Assembly: GCF_032341175.1 (NCBI RefSeq)
Contig: NZ_CP135435.1
Location: forward strand, 2,542,001 to 2,606,000
Source: Bacillus sp. DTU_2020_1000418_1_SI_GHA_SEK_038
GTDB lineage: Bacteria > Bacillota > Bacilli > Bacillales > Cytobacillaceae
Direction: 5' to 3'
DNA: 64,000 bases
Below are positions 35,503 to 44,167 of this stretch, one piece after another. The notes under the pieces are model-generated. The model did not search any database. It had not been told where the DNA came from and was given only the letters and a program-made list of their open reading frames with translations. The translations under genes were made by a program, and so were the position numbers. Numbering within the stretch: the stretch's first letter is position 1; the number at the start of each line of letters is the position of its first letter.

Positions 35503-36822
35503 TTATATCCCTCCTACAAAACGTTTCGGATTTAATATCCGATTCGGGTCTACCTTCGTCTTTATTCCTTCAAGCAATGAAAAATAAGTTGGCTTTTCTC
35601 CCCAAACATTTATTTCCTTACGGATAGAATATGGCAGATGCTTCACAATCACATAACCGCCTAAAGGCCCAACCGTTTTTCTAAACTCGTTAATAGTGTT
35701 AACAACATCTTCTTTGGAGCCATTTATCGTTGCCTGGCAAAGACCGTGTCCAAGGCCACCGTGTGCTTCAATGGCTACATTATTTAAGTCCTGTAATGCT
35801 ACTGCCTCCTTCAATACCTTAATGACGTCAAGATTTACAGTTCCTAGCTTTAATACAGCTGCCACTTCTTTCCCGGAAGGTTGCTCAATTAAATTTAATT
35901 CATAAAACCTTTTCCAAAAATCCTGTGCTTCACTTTGGTTGAGAATGGTAAGAATCGAATGAGGAGGTACTAAAGCTTTAATCATCTCCTCTTGATATTG
36001 AACAGATGTTTCAACATCTTCAAAGCAAATCGCTATTGTAAAATTCTTTTGATTACTTAGTCTTTCAGAAAGGGACGGGGTTAACAATTCAATACTGACT
36101 GGCTCAAGAACAGAATCCAAGACTTTAATCGCAAACTCCTTAATAGTAGCTTCATTTCCATCTGGAAAGCTTACCAAAACAAGAGATTCATATTTTGGCA
36201 ACGGCCTTAGCTTGAAGGTTACTTCTGAAATGACACCAAGAGTGCCCATTGAACCAATAAATAGCTTGTTCATATCATAGCCCGCGACATTTTTAACAAC
36301 CTTGCCGCCAGAACGAATGACTGTACCATCAGGATAAACCGTTCTTAGTCCAATGACAGAATCCCTTGCTGAACCATATTTCAATCTTTTAGGGCCGCTA
36401 TCATTTGCCGCAATAATTCCGCCTATGGTTGCTTCAGCAGGGGAAAAAGGATCAAGCGGAATTTTTTGGCTTGCTTTTGCCAAATAATCCTGCAACTCCT
36501 GGAAATTTGTCCCAGATTTAACCGTTATCGTCATATCTCCAACCGTATGCTCCACAACCCCTTTATATTTTTCTAAAGAGAGCAGAATATCACTGGATTC
36601 CAATAGTCCGCCAAAACCTCTTTTTGTGCCTCCACCCATAACCGAAACCGTTAATTTATGTTCATTGGCATGTTTTAAGACAGCTGCCATATCCTCTTCC
36701 TTATATGGATAAACTGTTGCTAAACCACAATTACCTAAGTAATTATTATGATTACTCTCTAATGATAATTGCTCCTCTGACAAAACTGACCTTAAATCTT
36801 CTAATAAAACGGCAGTATTCAT
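35503..36822 (-). CDS. glcE: Glycolate oxidase FAD-binding subunit
   Basis: First gene of glcEFD; 439 residues. It has an N-terminal FAD domain with VMGGGTKRGFGG, ATIGGIIAANDSGP and GSMGTLGVISEVTFKL, and a shorter cap domain than GlcD. It forms the flavoprotein pair with GlcD. Start ATG 36822 follows AAGGGGAG. Confidence 0.9.
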   Translation of the reverse strand: MNTAVLLEDLRSVLSEEQLSLESNHNNYLGNCGLATVYPYKEEDMAAVLKHANEHKLTVSVMGGGTKRGFGGLLESSDILLSLEKYKGVVEHTVGDMTITVKSGTNFQELQDYLAKASQKIPLDPFSPAEATIGGIIAANDSGPKRLKYGSARDSVIGLRTVYPDGTVIRSGGKVVKNVAGYDMNKLFIGSMGTLGVISEVTFKLRPLPKYESLVLVSFPDGNEATIKEFAIKVLDSVLEPVSIELLTPSLSERLSNQKNFTIAICFEDVETSVQYQEEMIKALVPPHSILTILNQSEAQDFWKRFYELNLIEQPSGKEVAAVLKLGTVNLDVIKVLKEAVALQDLNNVAIEAHGGLGHGLCQATINGSKEDVVNTINEFRKTVGPLGGYVIVKHLPYSIRKEINVWGEKPTYFSLLEGIKTKVDPNRILNPKRFVGGI

Positions 36823-36850
36823 AGCCAGCTCCCCTTTTGTTTTGTAATAG

Positions 36851-36864
36851 GAAACACTGTTTTC
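36851..36864. promoter_or_regulatory. Candidate IclR-family operator, glcE promoter
   Basis: GAAACACTGTTTTC lies 29 bases upstream of glcE, close enough to block transcription or be transcribed in the leader. It is the best dyad of the three related sites. Confidence 0.5.
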
Positions 36865-36976
36865 GTTTAATGCAATAATTGTTATTAAATTATGTATTCA
36901 ATTATAATTAAAACATTCTAATCTATTAAATTCAATAAATATTTAGAATTAATTAAAAAGTCAAAATTTTAATCTC

Positions 36977-37016
36977 GTAAAAAAACCTGACTACGAATAG
37001 AATCGCAGTCAGGTTT
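36977..37016 (-). terminator. Terminator of the NlpC/P60 gene
   Basis: AAACCTGACT pairs with AGTCAGGTTT (36983-36992 with 37007-37016); the minus strand continues as TTTTTTA. Confidence 0.88.
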
Positions 37017-37022
37017 AATAAA

Positions 37023-38336
37023 TTAAAGTACTCTAATAACACGTCCATTAAATTTGCTCTTCCAATAGCCGCTGCTCATATTTGCATTAGCTACTCCTGT
37101 AGAACTTTGCGAGCCGATAAATTTACCGCCCCCAACATAAATTCCTACATGCCCATCTTTTTTATAAGTATCAAAGAATACAAGATCCCCAGGTCTCATC
37201 TCACTAGAGGAAACTTGCTTGCCCACACTCTTTAATGCCTCTGTATAGGCAGGTAACTTTACGCCTACTTGGGAATAAGCCCATGAAACGAAACCAGAGC
37301 AGTCAAATCGTCCGTTAGCAATATCAGAAGAAGTTCTTCCGCCGCCAAAAACATAAACAGAGTTCCCAATATACTTATATCCAGCCTTGATAACAGTATT
37401 GACATCACCTTTTGCAGCAGGAGCTTCTTTCACTGGAGCACTTGGTGCTACATTTGCTGAGGCTTCTTTAACTGGTGCGTTTGGTACTACACTAGCTGAA
37501 GCTTTCTTCGCATCATCGTTTGATCCGCTTGATAGGTTTAAGTTATATTGTGGTGCTTTCGGTTTTGAAGCAGTGTACTTGCTAGCTTCAAGTCTTGCCT
37601 GAATTTCTGATTGTTTTGATGCAAGAACACTATCTTGAATTTTTAGACTAGCTTTTAATGCCGCAACTTCATTTTCTTTTGATTTCAATTCTTTTTCTAA
37701 TTGTGCATTTTGCTGTTTTTGTTCTTCCATTTGAGCCCGCATTCCTTCAAGCTCTACTTTCATACTTTGTAAATCAGAAAGTTTATTCTCAACAGCTGAT
37801 TTCTTTTCTTCAACCGCTTTCTTATCCGCATCATGCTGAGCGATTATATCTTGGTCTGCCTGAACGATCTTTGTTACCGCCCCTACTCTTTCAATGAAAT
37901 CGCCGAAGCTAGTAGATCCAAGCAAAACCTCAACATATCCAATTTTGCTATTGCCGTTTTCTTGATAGGAAACAGCGCGTTCCTTTAAAATATTATTTCT
38001 TTTATCAATTCTTTCTTGGATTTCAGCAATTTCTGTTTTTAATTGTTCTACTTCTGCCTTCGTACTAATAATATCTTTTTCTGTTTTATTCACTAAATTA
38101 TTATTATCTGTAATGGCTTGAAGGACTCTTTCAATTTGTGCATTTAACATGGCACGTTCTTCAAGAACAGCTGTTAATTCCTGTTCTGCTTTTGAAAGGC
38201 TTGATTGAACATCGAGTCTCTGTTTTTGAATATCTGCTTTCTGACTATGTAAGGATGCTGCATCAACTGAAGGAATGGCAAAAGCGCCAAGCCCAAGCAT
38301 AAGTGTTGTATTTATTACTACTAGTTTCTTTTTCAT
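37023..38336 (-). CDS. NlpC/P60 peptidoglycan hydrolase with coiled coil (CwlO-like)
   Basis: A 437-residue secreted protein: a signal peptide (cleaved near SVDA-ASL), a long coiled coil (about 30-250) of the PcsB/CwlO type, a Lys/Pro/Ala linker containing two near-identical SAxVxPxAPVKEA repeats, and a C-terminal NlpC/P60 domain. Catalytic Cys346 (RFDCSGFVSW) and His396 (DGHVGIYVGGG) are present. It cleaves D-gamma-Glu-meso-DAP bonds in the wall, and the coiled coil probably places it under FtsEX control as in CwlO. It is monocistronic. Confidence 0.87.
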   Translation of the reverse strand: MKKKLVVINTTLMLGLGAFAIPSVDAASLHSQKADIQKQRLDVQSSLSKAEQELTAVLEERAMLNAQIERVLQAITDNNNLVNKTEKDIISTKAEVEQLKTEIAEIQERIDKRNNILKERAVSYQENGNSKIGYVEVLLGSTSFGDFIERVGAVTKIVQADQDIIAQHDADKKAVEEKKSAVENKLSDLQSMKVELEGMRAQMEEQKQQNAQLEKELKSKENEVAALKASLKIQDSVLASKQSEIQARLEASKYTASKPKAPQYNLNLSSGSNDDAKKASASVVPNAPVKEASANVAPSAPVKEAPAAKGDVNTVIKAGYKYIGNSVYVFGGGRTSSDIANGRFDCSGFVSWAYSQVGVKLPAYTEALKSVGKQVSSSEMRPGDLVFFDTYKKDGHVGIYVGGGKFIGSQSSTGVANANMSSGYWKSKFNGRVIRVL

Positions 38337-38656
38337 TTATGTCCTGCCCCCAATTGTTAGTAGCTCTCGTTGCCCTATGGCATATGTATTTAATAATCTT
38401 CTGAAGGTATTTTTCATTTACGATTAATCAAAAGATATATTTTTAAAACTATTTATAGATTGAATTATAACATGCTAATTTAACAGAACTATTTTAGTTA
38501 TATTACAAAAGTATTTCAAACCGTTCCATCTACCCCCTAACCGGGGAAATTACTGGAAAAATATTATTATCATATATATTAAAAACAAAAAAAGCTGATC
38601 ATGCAGCAAATTATACTTTGCGTGCAAGATCAGCTTATATAATAGAAGAAACTAGG
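38337..38656. other. Intergenic stretch of 320 bases
   Basis: Contains the AT-rich promoter region of the NlpC/P60 gene, a small GC-rich hairpin CCCCTAACCGGGG (38533-38545) and the terminator of the YdeP-like gene (38586-38636). I see no coding potential. Confidence 0.5.
38586..38636 (-). terminator. Terminator of the YdeP-like gene
   Basis: AAGCTGATC pairs with GATCAGCTT (38592-38600 with 38628-38636); an inner TGCAGCAAA/TTTGCGTGCA stem adds to it; T-run follows on the minus strand. Confidence 0.85.
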
Positions 38657-41005
38657 TTAGCTCATACTCATTTCGAGTTCTTCAATTCTCTTTTCTACAT
38701 ATTTTCGATCTTTTTGTGCATGGAAGGTTTCTGCCTTCTCGAGAATGATCGTTGTATTATATTCCGGAATTTCCGCATATTTCTCATACACGCCCTTCGG
38801 AAGCAATACATTTCCTTCTGGCCAGAATACAGCAATATTACCTGCCCTCACATCTTCAAACTTTGCTCTTCCTTGATAACTACCGTAACTGTTAAATGCA
38901 ACGATGGCATCTCCCTCGCGAATATTAAGCTTTTCAGCATCGTCAGCATTCATTAATATATCATAGCGATCTGCTCCATTAAATGGATCTGTTTCACTAT
39001 AAACCATTGAATTGAATTGTTTTCCCCGTCTAGTTGTTACATAGAACTGACCTTCCGTTTTCCGCAGCTCAGGAATTTCAATGGCCAGCAGATTTCCTTT
39101 TCCATCTGGAGTTGGACAAACTCCGCCCTCGCATAACCAGGCTCCGCCCCACTGGAACACATCTCCTTTGTTTTTCAAATGCTGGATGCCATCATAGTTT
39201 CTGTTGGCAATTGAAATTTCATCTCGAATTTCATCTGCATGCTTGAATTCAATAAGATGCTTTTTATCAGGAAAAACTCTCGATGCAAGGTCAACATAAA
39301 TTTCCCATTCCGGCCTTGCTTCCTCTATTCTTGGCCCTTTAATCTCCGGACTGAAGTAAACCATTCTTTCCGTACTTGTGGATGTACCTCCACCTGGCTG
39401 CTCATATCTCGTCATCGCAGGTAATACAATGACTTCTTCCTTTGCATCCACTAGGGTAGAAGTATTAAAAATAATATCCTGATGGACCCGAAGTTCAACA
39501 TTTTCAAGAACCTCCTGAATAAAATCTGGATCGGGCATTGTTTCTAGGAAGTTTCCCCCACTTGTAAAGAAGAGCTTCACTTTTCTCGGATGGTTCTCCG
39601 GCAGCATGACATTTTCTAATGTTTGACCTACAGTATCCCCCTGCCATCTAGGAACCGGGAATCCCCATATATATTCCATCCGTTTTGCATTTAGCTCATC
39701 AAAATCACTTCCAGGAAGAACAAATGGATCTGCTCCCATTTCTCCCGATCCTTGGACGCCGCTATGGCCGCGGATTGGCATTACACCGCAATGCTCTCTT
39801 CCAATAAAGCCGCGCAGCATGGCAAGATTTGCCACTTGGGAGATGTTATCCGTTGCAAAGCGATGCTGCGTTAATCCCATACTCCAAATAAAAACACCAG
39901 ATTTTGATTTCGCTAACAACTCGGCAAACTCATACATTCTTTCCTTCGTTAATCCAGATGAATTTTCAAGCAGTTCCCAATCTTGATTCTGGATATGAAC
40001 TTTTAATTCAGAAATACCATTTGTATGCTCATTAACAAAATCATGGTCAATCGCAGATCCCGGAACTTTTTCCTCCATTTCAAACCAGTGCTTCATCACA
40101 CCATTCATAAAGGCAATATCTCCGCCAATATTGACTTGATACACATCATCGACAATTTGAGTACCAAACAATGCACTTTCCGGAACCGAAGGAATCCAGT
40201 AATTTTCCATTGCAGGCTCGCGATATGGGTTAATCATAATGATTTTTGTTCCCGCCTTTTTAGCCGCATACATATATTTAGTTGAGACAGGCTGATTATT
40301 CGCTGCAACCGAGCCCCAGAATATTAATACGTCTGTCCCAATCCAATCTTTATAATTACAGCTTGATGCCCCAATGCCTAATGATCTTTTTAATGCTGTT
40401 TTACTTGGTGAATGACAAATTCGTGAGGCATTGTCAATATTATTTGTCCCGAGAAAACGTGCAACTTTAGCAGCTGTATAGTAGACTTCGTTCGTAATTC
40501 CTCTAGCAGTTAAATAGAATGCAAGCTGTTTAGGATCAATTTGCTTTATTTTCGCGGCGATCCTGTCTAAAGCTTCGTCCCAAGAAATTCTTGTAAACTT
40601 CTTTTCTCCTTTTTTTCGAGAAAGAGGATATGGAATTCTTCCAAGCTTCCGAAGCTGTGTACTGTCTAATTCCTTCAATTTATCTATATTCTCTAGCCAC
40701 TCCGAATCAATAGCCGGCATGGTGTTTAAGCGAAGAACATTCAATCTTGTTGTACATAAATGAGGACCAGTCAAAGTTTGGTCATAAAGCCCAGATACAC
40801 CAAGGGCACAGCCATCACACACACCTTGTGTTAGAATCCGATAAGCATATCCTAAATTATCTTTATTATCCCATGCTACCTTCATCGTATCTCTAATATG
40901 GTGAGGCTTTATCTTCCCAAGCCCCATTGGCGCTTTTCCAGCCCACAAGGATGGCTTTAAGGAAGTATCTAATTTGATTGGTCCTGTATGCTTAGTTGAA
41001 CTCAT
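38657..41005 (-). CDS. FdhF/YdeP-family molybdopterin oxidoreductase
   Basis: A 782-residue enzyme of the YdeP branch, related to formate dehydrogenase but without a clear N-terminal four-cysteine [4Fe-4S] motif (only GVCDGCALG and HLCTTR). The probable metal ligand is Cys in RICHSPSKTALKR. The MGD-binding regions IFWGSVAANNQP, MLRGFIGREHCGVMPIRGHSGVQG and the C-terminal beta-barrel are present. E. coli YdeP is linked to acid resistance; the reaction is not known. ATG 41005 lies nine bases after AAGGAG. It sits downstream of a structured leader with its own terminator, and near fdhD and moaA. Confidence 0.85.
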   Translation of the reverse strand: MSSTKHTGPIKLDTSLKPSLWAGKAPMGLGKIKPHHIRDTMKVAWDNKDNLGYAYRILTQGVCDGCALGVSGLYDQTLTGPHLCTTRLNVLRLNTMPAIDSEWLENIDKLKELDSTQLRKLGRIPYPLSRKKGEKKFTRISWDEALDRIAAKIKQIDPKQLAFYLTARGITNEVYYTAAKVARFLGTNNIDNASRICHSPSKTALKRSLGIGASSCNYKDWIGTDVLIFWGSVAANNQPVSTKYMYAAKKAGTKIIMINPYREPAMENYWIPSVPESALFGTQIVDDVYQVNIGGDIAFMNGVMKHWFEMEEKVPGSAIDHDFVNEHTNGISELKVHIQNQDWELLENSSGLTKERMYEFAELLAKSKSGVFIWSMGLTQHRFATDNISQVANLAMLRGFIGREHCGVMPIRGHSGVQGSGEMGADPFVLPGSDFDELNAKRMEYIWGFPVPRWQGDTVGQTLENVMLPENHPRKVKLFFTSGGNFLETMPDPDFIQEVLENVELRVHQDIIFNTSTLVDAKEEVIVLPAMTRYEQPGGGTSTSTERMVYFSPEIKGPRIEEARPEWEIYVDLASRVFPDKKHLIEFKHADEIRDEISIANRNYDGIQHLKNKGDVFQWGGAWLCEGGVCPTPDGKGNLLAIEIPELRKTEGQFYVTTRRGKQFNSMVYSETDPFNGADRYDILMNADDAEKLNIREGDAIVAFNSYGSYQGRAKFEDVRAGNIAVFWPEGNVLLPKGVYEKYAEIPEYNTTIILEKAETFHAQKDRKYVEKRIEELEMSMS

Positions 41006-41084
41006 GACAATCTTCTCCTTTTTCATTTATGCTGAACAATGAATTGTTTAATGATCGTAATTCTATAATCTAAATAGCGGTTTT

Positions 41085-41175
41085 TTCCATGAAAAATATA
41101 AAAACCACCAGACACAAATATTACGCTTGTGTGTGGTGGTTAGTCTTTAGCAGGATCGCTACCAAGTGCCAACTT
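41085..41175 (-). ncRNA. Structured leader element A (YdeP-like gene)
   Basis: Minus-strand order: GTTGG, hairpin GGTAG-CGATC-CTGCT (41162-41149 including flanks), ACTAACC, then a long terminator stem (41103-41141) with tail TTTTTATATTTTTC. ACTAAC can pair either with GTTGG or, through AACC, inside the terminator, a switch layout. The same arrangement with a different stem sequence recurs in element B. Position: upstream of the YdeP-like gene, so early termination would turn it off. Confidence 0.6.
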
Positions 41176-41325
41176 CCGTTTGACTATTTTATTATCAATT
41201 TCGCCTCGGCGAAATTGCGCCCAGATTTTTATCGAACTTGCTCGATAATTTCCTTTAAAAAATCTGAGGCATCCGCCGGAGGCTTTAACTTCATTCAGCC
41301 GGAGTTTGAATCCCTCCTGAATTAG
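41160..41325 (-). repeat. Nested palindromes, likely dispersed repeat
   Basis: From the last codons of the DUF2294 gene onward, the minus strand shows GGAGGGATTCAAACTCC, GCCTCCGGCGGATGCC, CAGATTTTT ... AAAAATCTG, and the perfect CAATTTCGCC-GA-GGCGAAATTG. Such densely nested hairpins at a gene's 3' end resemble dispersed repeats of Bacillaceae that also supply a protein tail (here SGGIQTPAE). The identity was not checked against other genomes. Confidence 0.45.
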
Positions 41326-41734
41326 ATGCCTTTTTAGAATTCACCCCACTAATAGAAGTGGGAGACTTTTGCTGAGTGAAGTTATACATTTCTTCAATGT
41401 TGTTATCAAAAACAAACACTGACATCCCAAAGTCTCTTTCGATATCGATATCGACAAATAGGTCGATGAGCTTGGATTGCAAAAATTCCTCCATCTCAAT
41501 TGGCTGGTTCTTTTTATACATATCCTTGACCATTTCGGTTCTGGCAGCGCGAACCATTTGTTTTCCATCATCTGCACTCGCAATAAACTTTTCAACTGGG
41601 GAGAGGTTTCCCTCCATTTCGCAAATAGCCCAGTTTTTGCAAAAGGTAGTCGTCACTTTACTTGGTCCTTTTCCCATATGCTTTTTTCGAAAGGAACGGA
41701 CAAGATTGCTAAATTCAGCTTCATATTTATTCAT
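41291..41734 (-). CDS. DUF2294 domain protein
   Basis: 147 residues from ATG 41734; an in-frame TTG at 41797 has no ribosome binding site, and AAAGGG lies 12 bases before the chosen start, somewhat far. The family pattern RKKHMGKGPSKVTTTF, ICEMEGNLSPVEKFIA and a C-terminal DIERDFGMSVFVFDNNIEEM is clear. DUF2294 proteins have no proven function but recur next to formate dehydrogenase and FdhD genes in bacilli. The C-terminus SGGIQTPAE seems to come from a repeat element rather than the domain. Its leader carries elements B and C. Confidence 0.75.
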   Translation of the reverse strand: MNKYEAEFSNLVRSFRKKHMGKGPSKVTTTFCKNWAICEMEGNLSPVEKFIASADDGKQMVRAARTEMVKDMYKKNQPIEMEEFLQSKLIDLFVDIDIERDFGMSVFVFDNNIEEMYNFTQQKSPTSISGVNSKKASNSGGIQTPAE

Positions 41735-41945
41735 GCTATTTTTCAACCCTTTAATTCCAGTATATAATATGTTGTAAGAATCATTCTTGTTTGCCAATAC
41801 TTAACTAATAAGTTGAAAGATTGATCCCATTATCTTAAGTTAAACAATAATTCACAAAACTGTCAAATTGTTTGTATTTGTTCTTTCTACAGTCTCTTAA
41901 TATTAGGCAAAAAAGGGTCGACGCTAAAACGACAACAAACCTGCC

Positions 41946-42035
41946 GGAAAAATATAAAACCGTCAATCCTCCCTATCTAATCTTAGGGATAATTGACGGT
42001 TAGTTAACAGCAGGATCGCTACTTTACACCAACAG
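41946..42035 (-). ncRNA. Structured leader element B (DUF2294 gene)
   Basis: Minus-strand order: GTTGG (42033-42029), hairpin AGTAG-CGATC-CTGCT (around 42022-42009), ACTAACC, terminator stem AACCGTCAAT/ATTGACGGTT (41958-42001) with an inner CCCTA/TAGGG, then TTTTATATTTTTC. Flanks are almost the same as in element A while the terminator stems differ, so structure rather than sequence is kept. Confidence 0.6.
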
Positions 42036-42067
42036 TAAATCACTTTCATATAATGTCATAATCAATA

Positions 42068-42103
42068 TTAACCGACGACAGGTTCGCTATCTCGCGTCAA
42101 TAT
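42068..42103 (-). ncRNA. Structured leader element C
   Basis: Hairpin GATAG-CGAAC-CTGTC (42091-42077) is enclosed by an outer ATTGAC/GTCGGT stem. It is a third copy of the TAGCGANCCTG hairpin with compensating arm changes (GA..TC for AG..CT), 45-55 bases upstream of element B, giving a tandem arrangement. Confidence 0.5.
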
Positions 42104-42262
42104 ATGTTACAACTTTATGAACTTTACTAAATATTAACATTATCCTTTATAATATTCAACCTTTTTTTCGTTTATCACTATATTAGATTTTTTTACTATT
42201 GCTATATGAATTTTTTATGCTACTATTTTGGTAATTAAGTACAGATGGGCAGGTGAAAGTGA

Positions 42263-43051
42263 ATGGCAGGTCAAATAAGTAATAATAGCTGGATTTATAG
42301 GTATGAAAACGGCATGTTGCAGGAACAGCTTGATGAGATTGTGACTGAACAGCCAATGACGATTATGCTAGATGGTCAAGAATTTGCAACAATGGTTTGT
42401 ACTCCGGAAAATCTCGAAGAATTAACGATCGGCTTTTTGGCTTCAGAAGGAATTATCCGTCAACAGGATGAGATTAAATCCATAAATATTGATGAAAGCA
42501 AGGGAATTGCTTACGTTGATTTACATGTTCAAGTTACAACCAGTCATGAATTTCACTCGAAACGATTTATTGGTTCCTGCTGCGGGAAAAGCCGCCAGTT
42601 TTATTTTCACAATGATGCTCGTACGGCTAAGACATCTACTTCCAAGACAACGATCACACCAGATCAATGTCTATCTATCATGAAGCAACTCCAGGACAGC
42701 AGTTTGATTTTCCAAGAAACTGGCGGTGTGCATAATGCAGCCCTCTTCTCAGGAGAGGAAATGATTATAAGCAGGACAGATATCGGCAGGCATAATGCAT
42801 TGGATAAAATTTTTGGGTACTGCATCCAGAACAAAATTCCCGTTAAGGATAAAATTATTGCCTTTAGCGGCAGAATTTCATCTGAAGTACTATTAAAGGC
42901 TGCAAAAATTGGCGTTGGAATTATTCTATCAAAATCAGCTCCTACTAATCTTGCAATTAAATTAGCTGAGGATTTAAATATTACTGCTGTTGGATTTATT
43001 AGAGGAAACTCATTTAATGTATATTCTCACTCTTACAGGATCATAGATTAA
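42263..43051 (+). CDS. fdhD: Formate dehydrogenase accessory sulfurtransferase FdhD
   Basis: A 262-residue protein that carries sulfur from the IscS/NifS cysteine desulfurase to the molybdenum cofactor of formate dehydrogenases. It has FIGSCCGKS with Cys106 and Cys107, [26 protein letters not shown], and the conserved C-terminal [14 protein letters not shown]. It presumably serves the selenoprotein FdhF and perhaps the YdeP-like enzyme. ATG 42263 has CAGGTG upstream; moaA follows by 20 bases. Confidence 0.93.
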   Translation: MAGQISNNSWIYRYENGMLQEQLDEIVTEQPMTIMLDGQEFATMVCTPENLEELTIGFLASEGIIRQQDEIKSINIDESKGIAYVDLHVQVTTSHEFHSKRFIGSCCGKSRQFYFHNDARTAKTSTSKTTITPDQCLSIMKQLQDSSLIFQETGGVHNAALFSGEEMIISRTDIGRHNALDKIFGYCIQNKIPVKDKIIAFSGRISSEVLLKAAKIGVGIILSKSAPTNLAIKLAEDLNITAVGFIRGNSFNVYSHSYRIID

Positions 43052-43071
43052 GAATAAGGAGGCGAACGTTC

Positions 43072-44088
43072 TTGATTTTACAGGATAAAAGAAACAGACC
43101 ACTCAGGGATTTGCGAATCTCCGTAACGGACAAGTGTAACTTTCGCTGCACCTATTGTATGCCTGCAGAAATATTTGGTCCGGATTATCCTTTTTTGCAA
43201 AAAGAACAGCTGCTATCATTTGAAGAAATGGAACGGTTAGTTAAGATTTTTGCTAAGGCCTTCGAAATTAAAAAAATCAGGCTCACTGGCGGAGAGCCAT
43301 TAATGAGAAAATCATTGCCTGACCTAGTAGAGAAGATTGCTCGAATTGATGGAATTGATGATATTGCGATGACAACAAACGGAATATTGCTGCCACAATA
43401 CGCAATGGATTTAAAAAAAGCTGGATTAAAACGAGTCTCCATCAGTCTAGATTCCCTTGATGACCATTTGTTTGGAAAAATTAATGGCAGAGGGATTAAA
43501 GTACAGGAAGTTTTAAATGGCATTGATGCGGCATCTGAAGCTGGCCTAAAAATAAAAATTAATATGGTTGTAAAAAAAGGCCTAAACGACCATGAAGTTG
43601 TCCCAATGGCCAAATTCTTCAAAGAAAAAGGCCATATTTTGCGGTTTATTGAGTTTATGGATGTCGGAAATACGAATCAGTGGAATATGGAATCTGTTTA
43701 CTCGAAAAAGCAAATTCTAGAATCTATACAAGGTGTCATGCCGTTCGAACCAATAGCACCAAATTATTTAGGTGAAGTGGCTTCTAGATTTAGATATACT
43801 GGGACAGAGCAGGAATTTGGGATTATTTCATCCGTAACAGAGGCATTCTGCTCATCATGCAATCGGGCACGACTTTCAGCTGAGGGCAAGCTCTATACAT
43901 GTCTATTTTCTGGAGTCGGACACGACCTGCGGACAATTCTGCGTTCTGAAGAAGATGTTTCAAAATTAGAAAAAATGATAACAGAGATTTGGACAAATCG
44001 TAATGACCGTTATTCTGAAGAACGTGATGTCCTTCTTCAGCAAAATAAAGGCAGGAAAAAGGTTGAAATGTCCCATATTGGGGGTTAA
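43072..44088 (+). CDS. moaA: GTP 3',8-cyclase MoaA
   Basis: A 338-residue radical-SAM enzyme, the first step of molybdopterin synthesis. Cys22, Cys26 and Cys29 (KCNFRCTYC) bind the SAM cluster, and the C-terminal [18 protein letters not shown] holds the GTP-binding cluster. [11 protein letters not shown] and [12 protein letters not shown] are present. It begins with TTG 43072, seven bases after AGGAGG. It is paired with fdhD for molybdo-enzyme maturation. Confidence 0.95.
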   Translation: MILQDKRNRPLRDLRISVTDKCNFRCTYCMPAEIFGPDYPFLQKEQLLSFEEMERLVKIFAKAFEIKKIRLTGGEPLMRKSLPDLVEKIARIDGIDDIAMTTNGILLPQYAMDLKKAGLKRVSISLDSLDDHLFGKINGRGIKVQEVLNGIDAASEAGLKIKINMVVKKGLNDHEVVPMAKFFKEKGHILRFIEFMDVGNTNQWNMESVYSKKQILESIQGVMPFEPIAPNYLGEVASRFRYTGTEQEFGIISSVTEAFCSSCNRARLSAEGKLYTCLFSGVGHDLRTILRSEEDVSKLEKMITEIWTNRNDRYSEERDVLLQQNKGRKKVEMSHIGG

Positions 44089-44132
44089 ATCTTTTATTAA
44101 AGTCAATCATTGACATATTATTTTTAAAAATA

Positions 44133-44166
44133 ATCCCTCTGTTAATTTAGCAGAGGGATAAACTTT
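44133..44166. terminator. Bidirectional terminator after moaA
   Basis: ATCCCTCTG pairs with CAGAGGGAT (44133-44159). A T-run follows on the plus strand; on the minus strand ATTATTTTT. It serves moaA and the convergent DUF421 gene. Confidence 0.85.
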
Positions 44167-44167
44167 T

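Larger units (their letters stand above)
41735..42262. other. Divergent region between DUF2294 and fdhD
   Basis: 528 bases. The right end must contain the fdhD promoter (AT-rich 42120-42240, a TATATGAAT near 42205). The rest holds leader elements B and C on the minus strand and 150 bases of AT-rich sequence with no clear gene. Confidence 0.5.

Noticed and set aside
41376..41777. Long plus-strand frames opposite the DUF2294 gene
   Set aside because: They are shadows of the minus-strand gene, without binding sites or family features.
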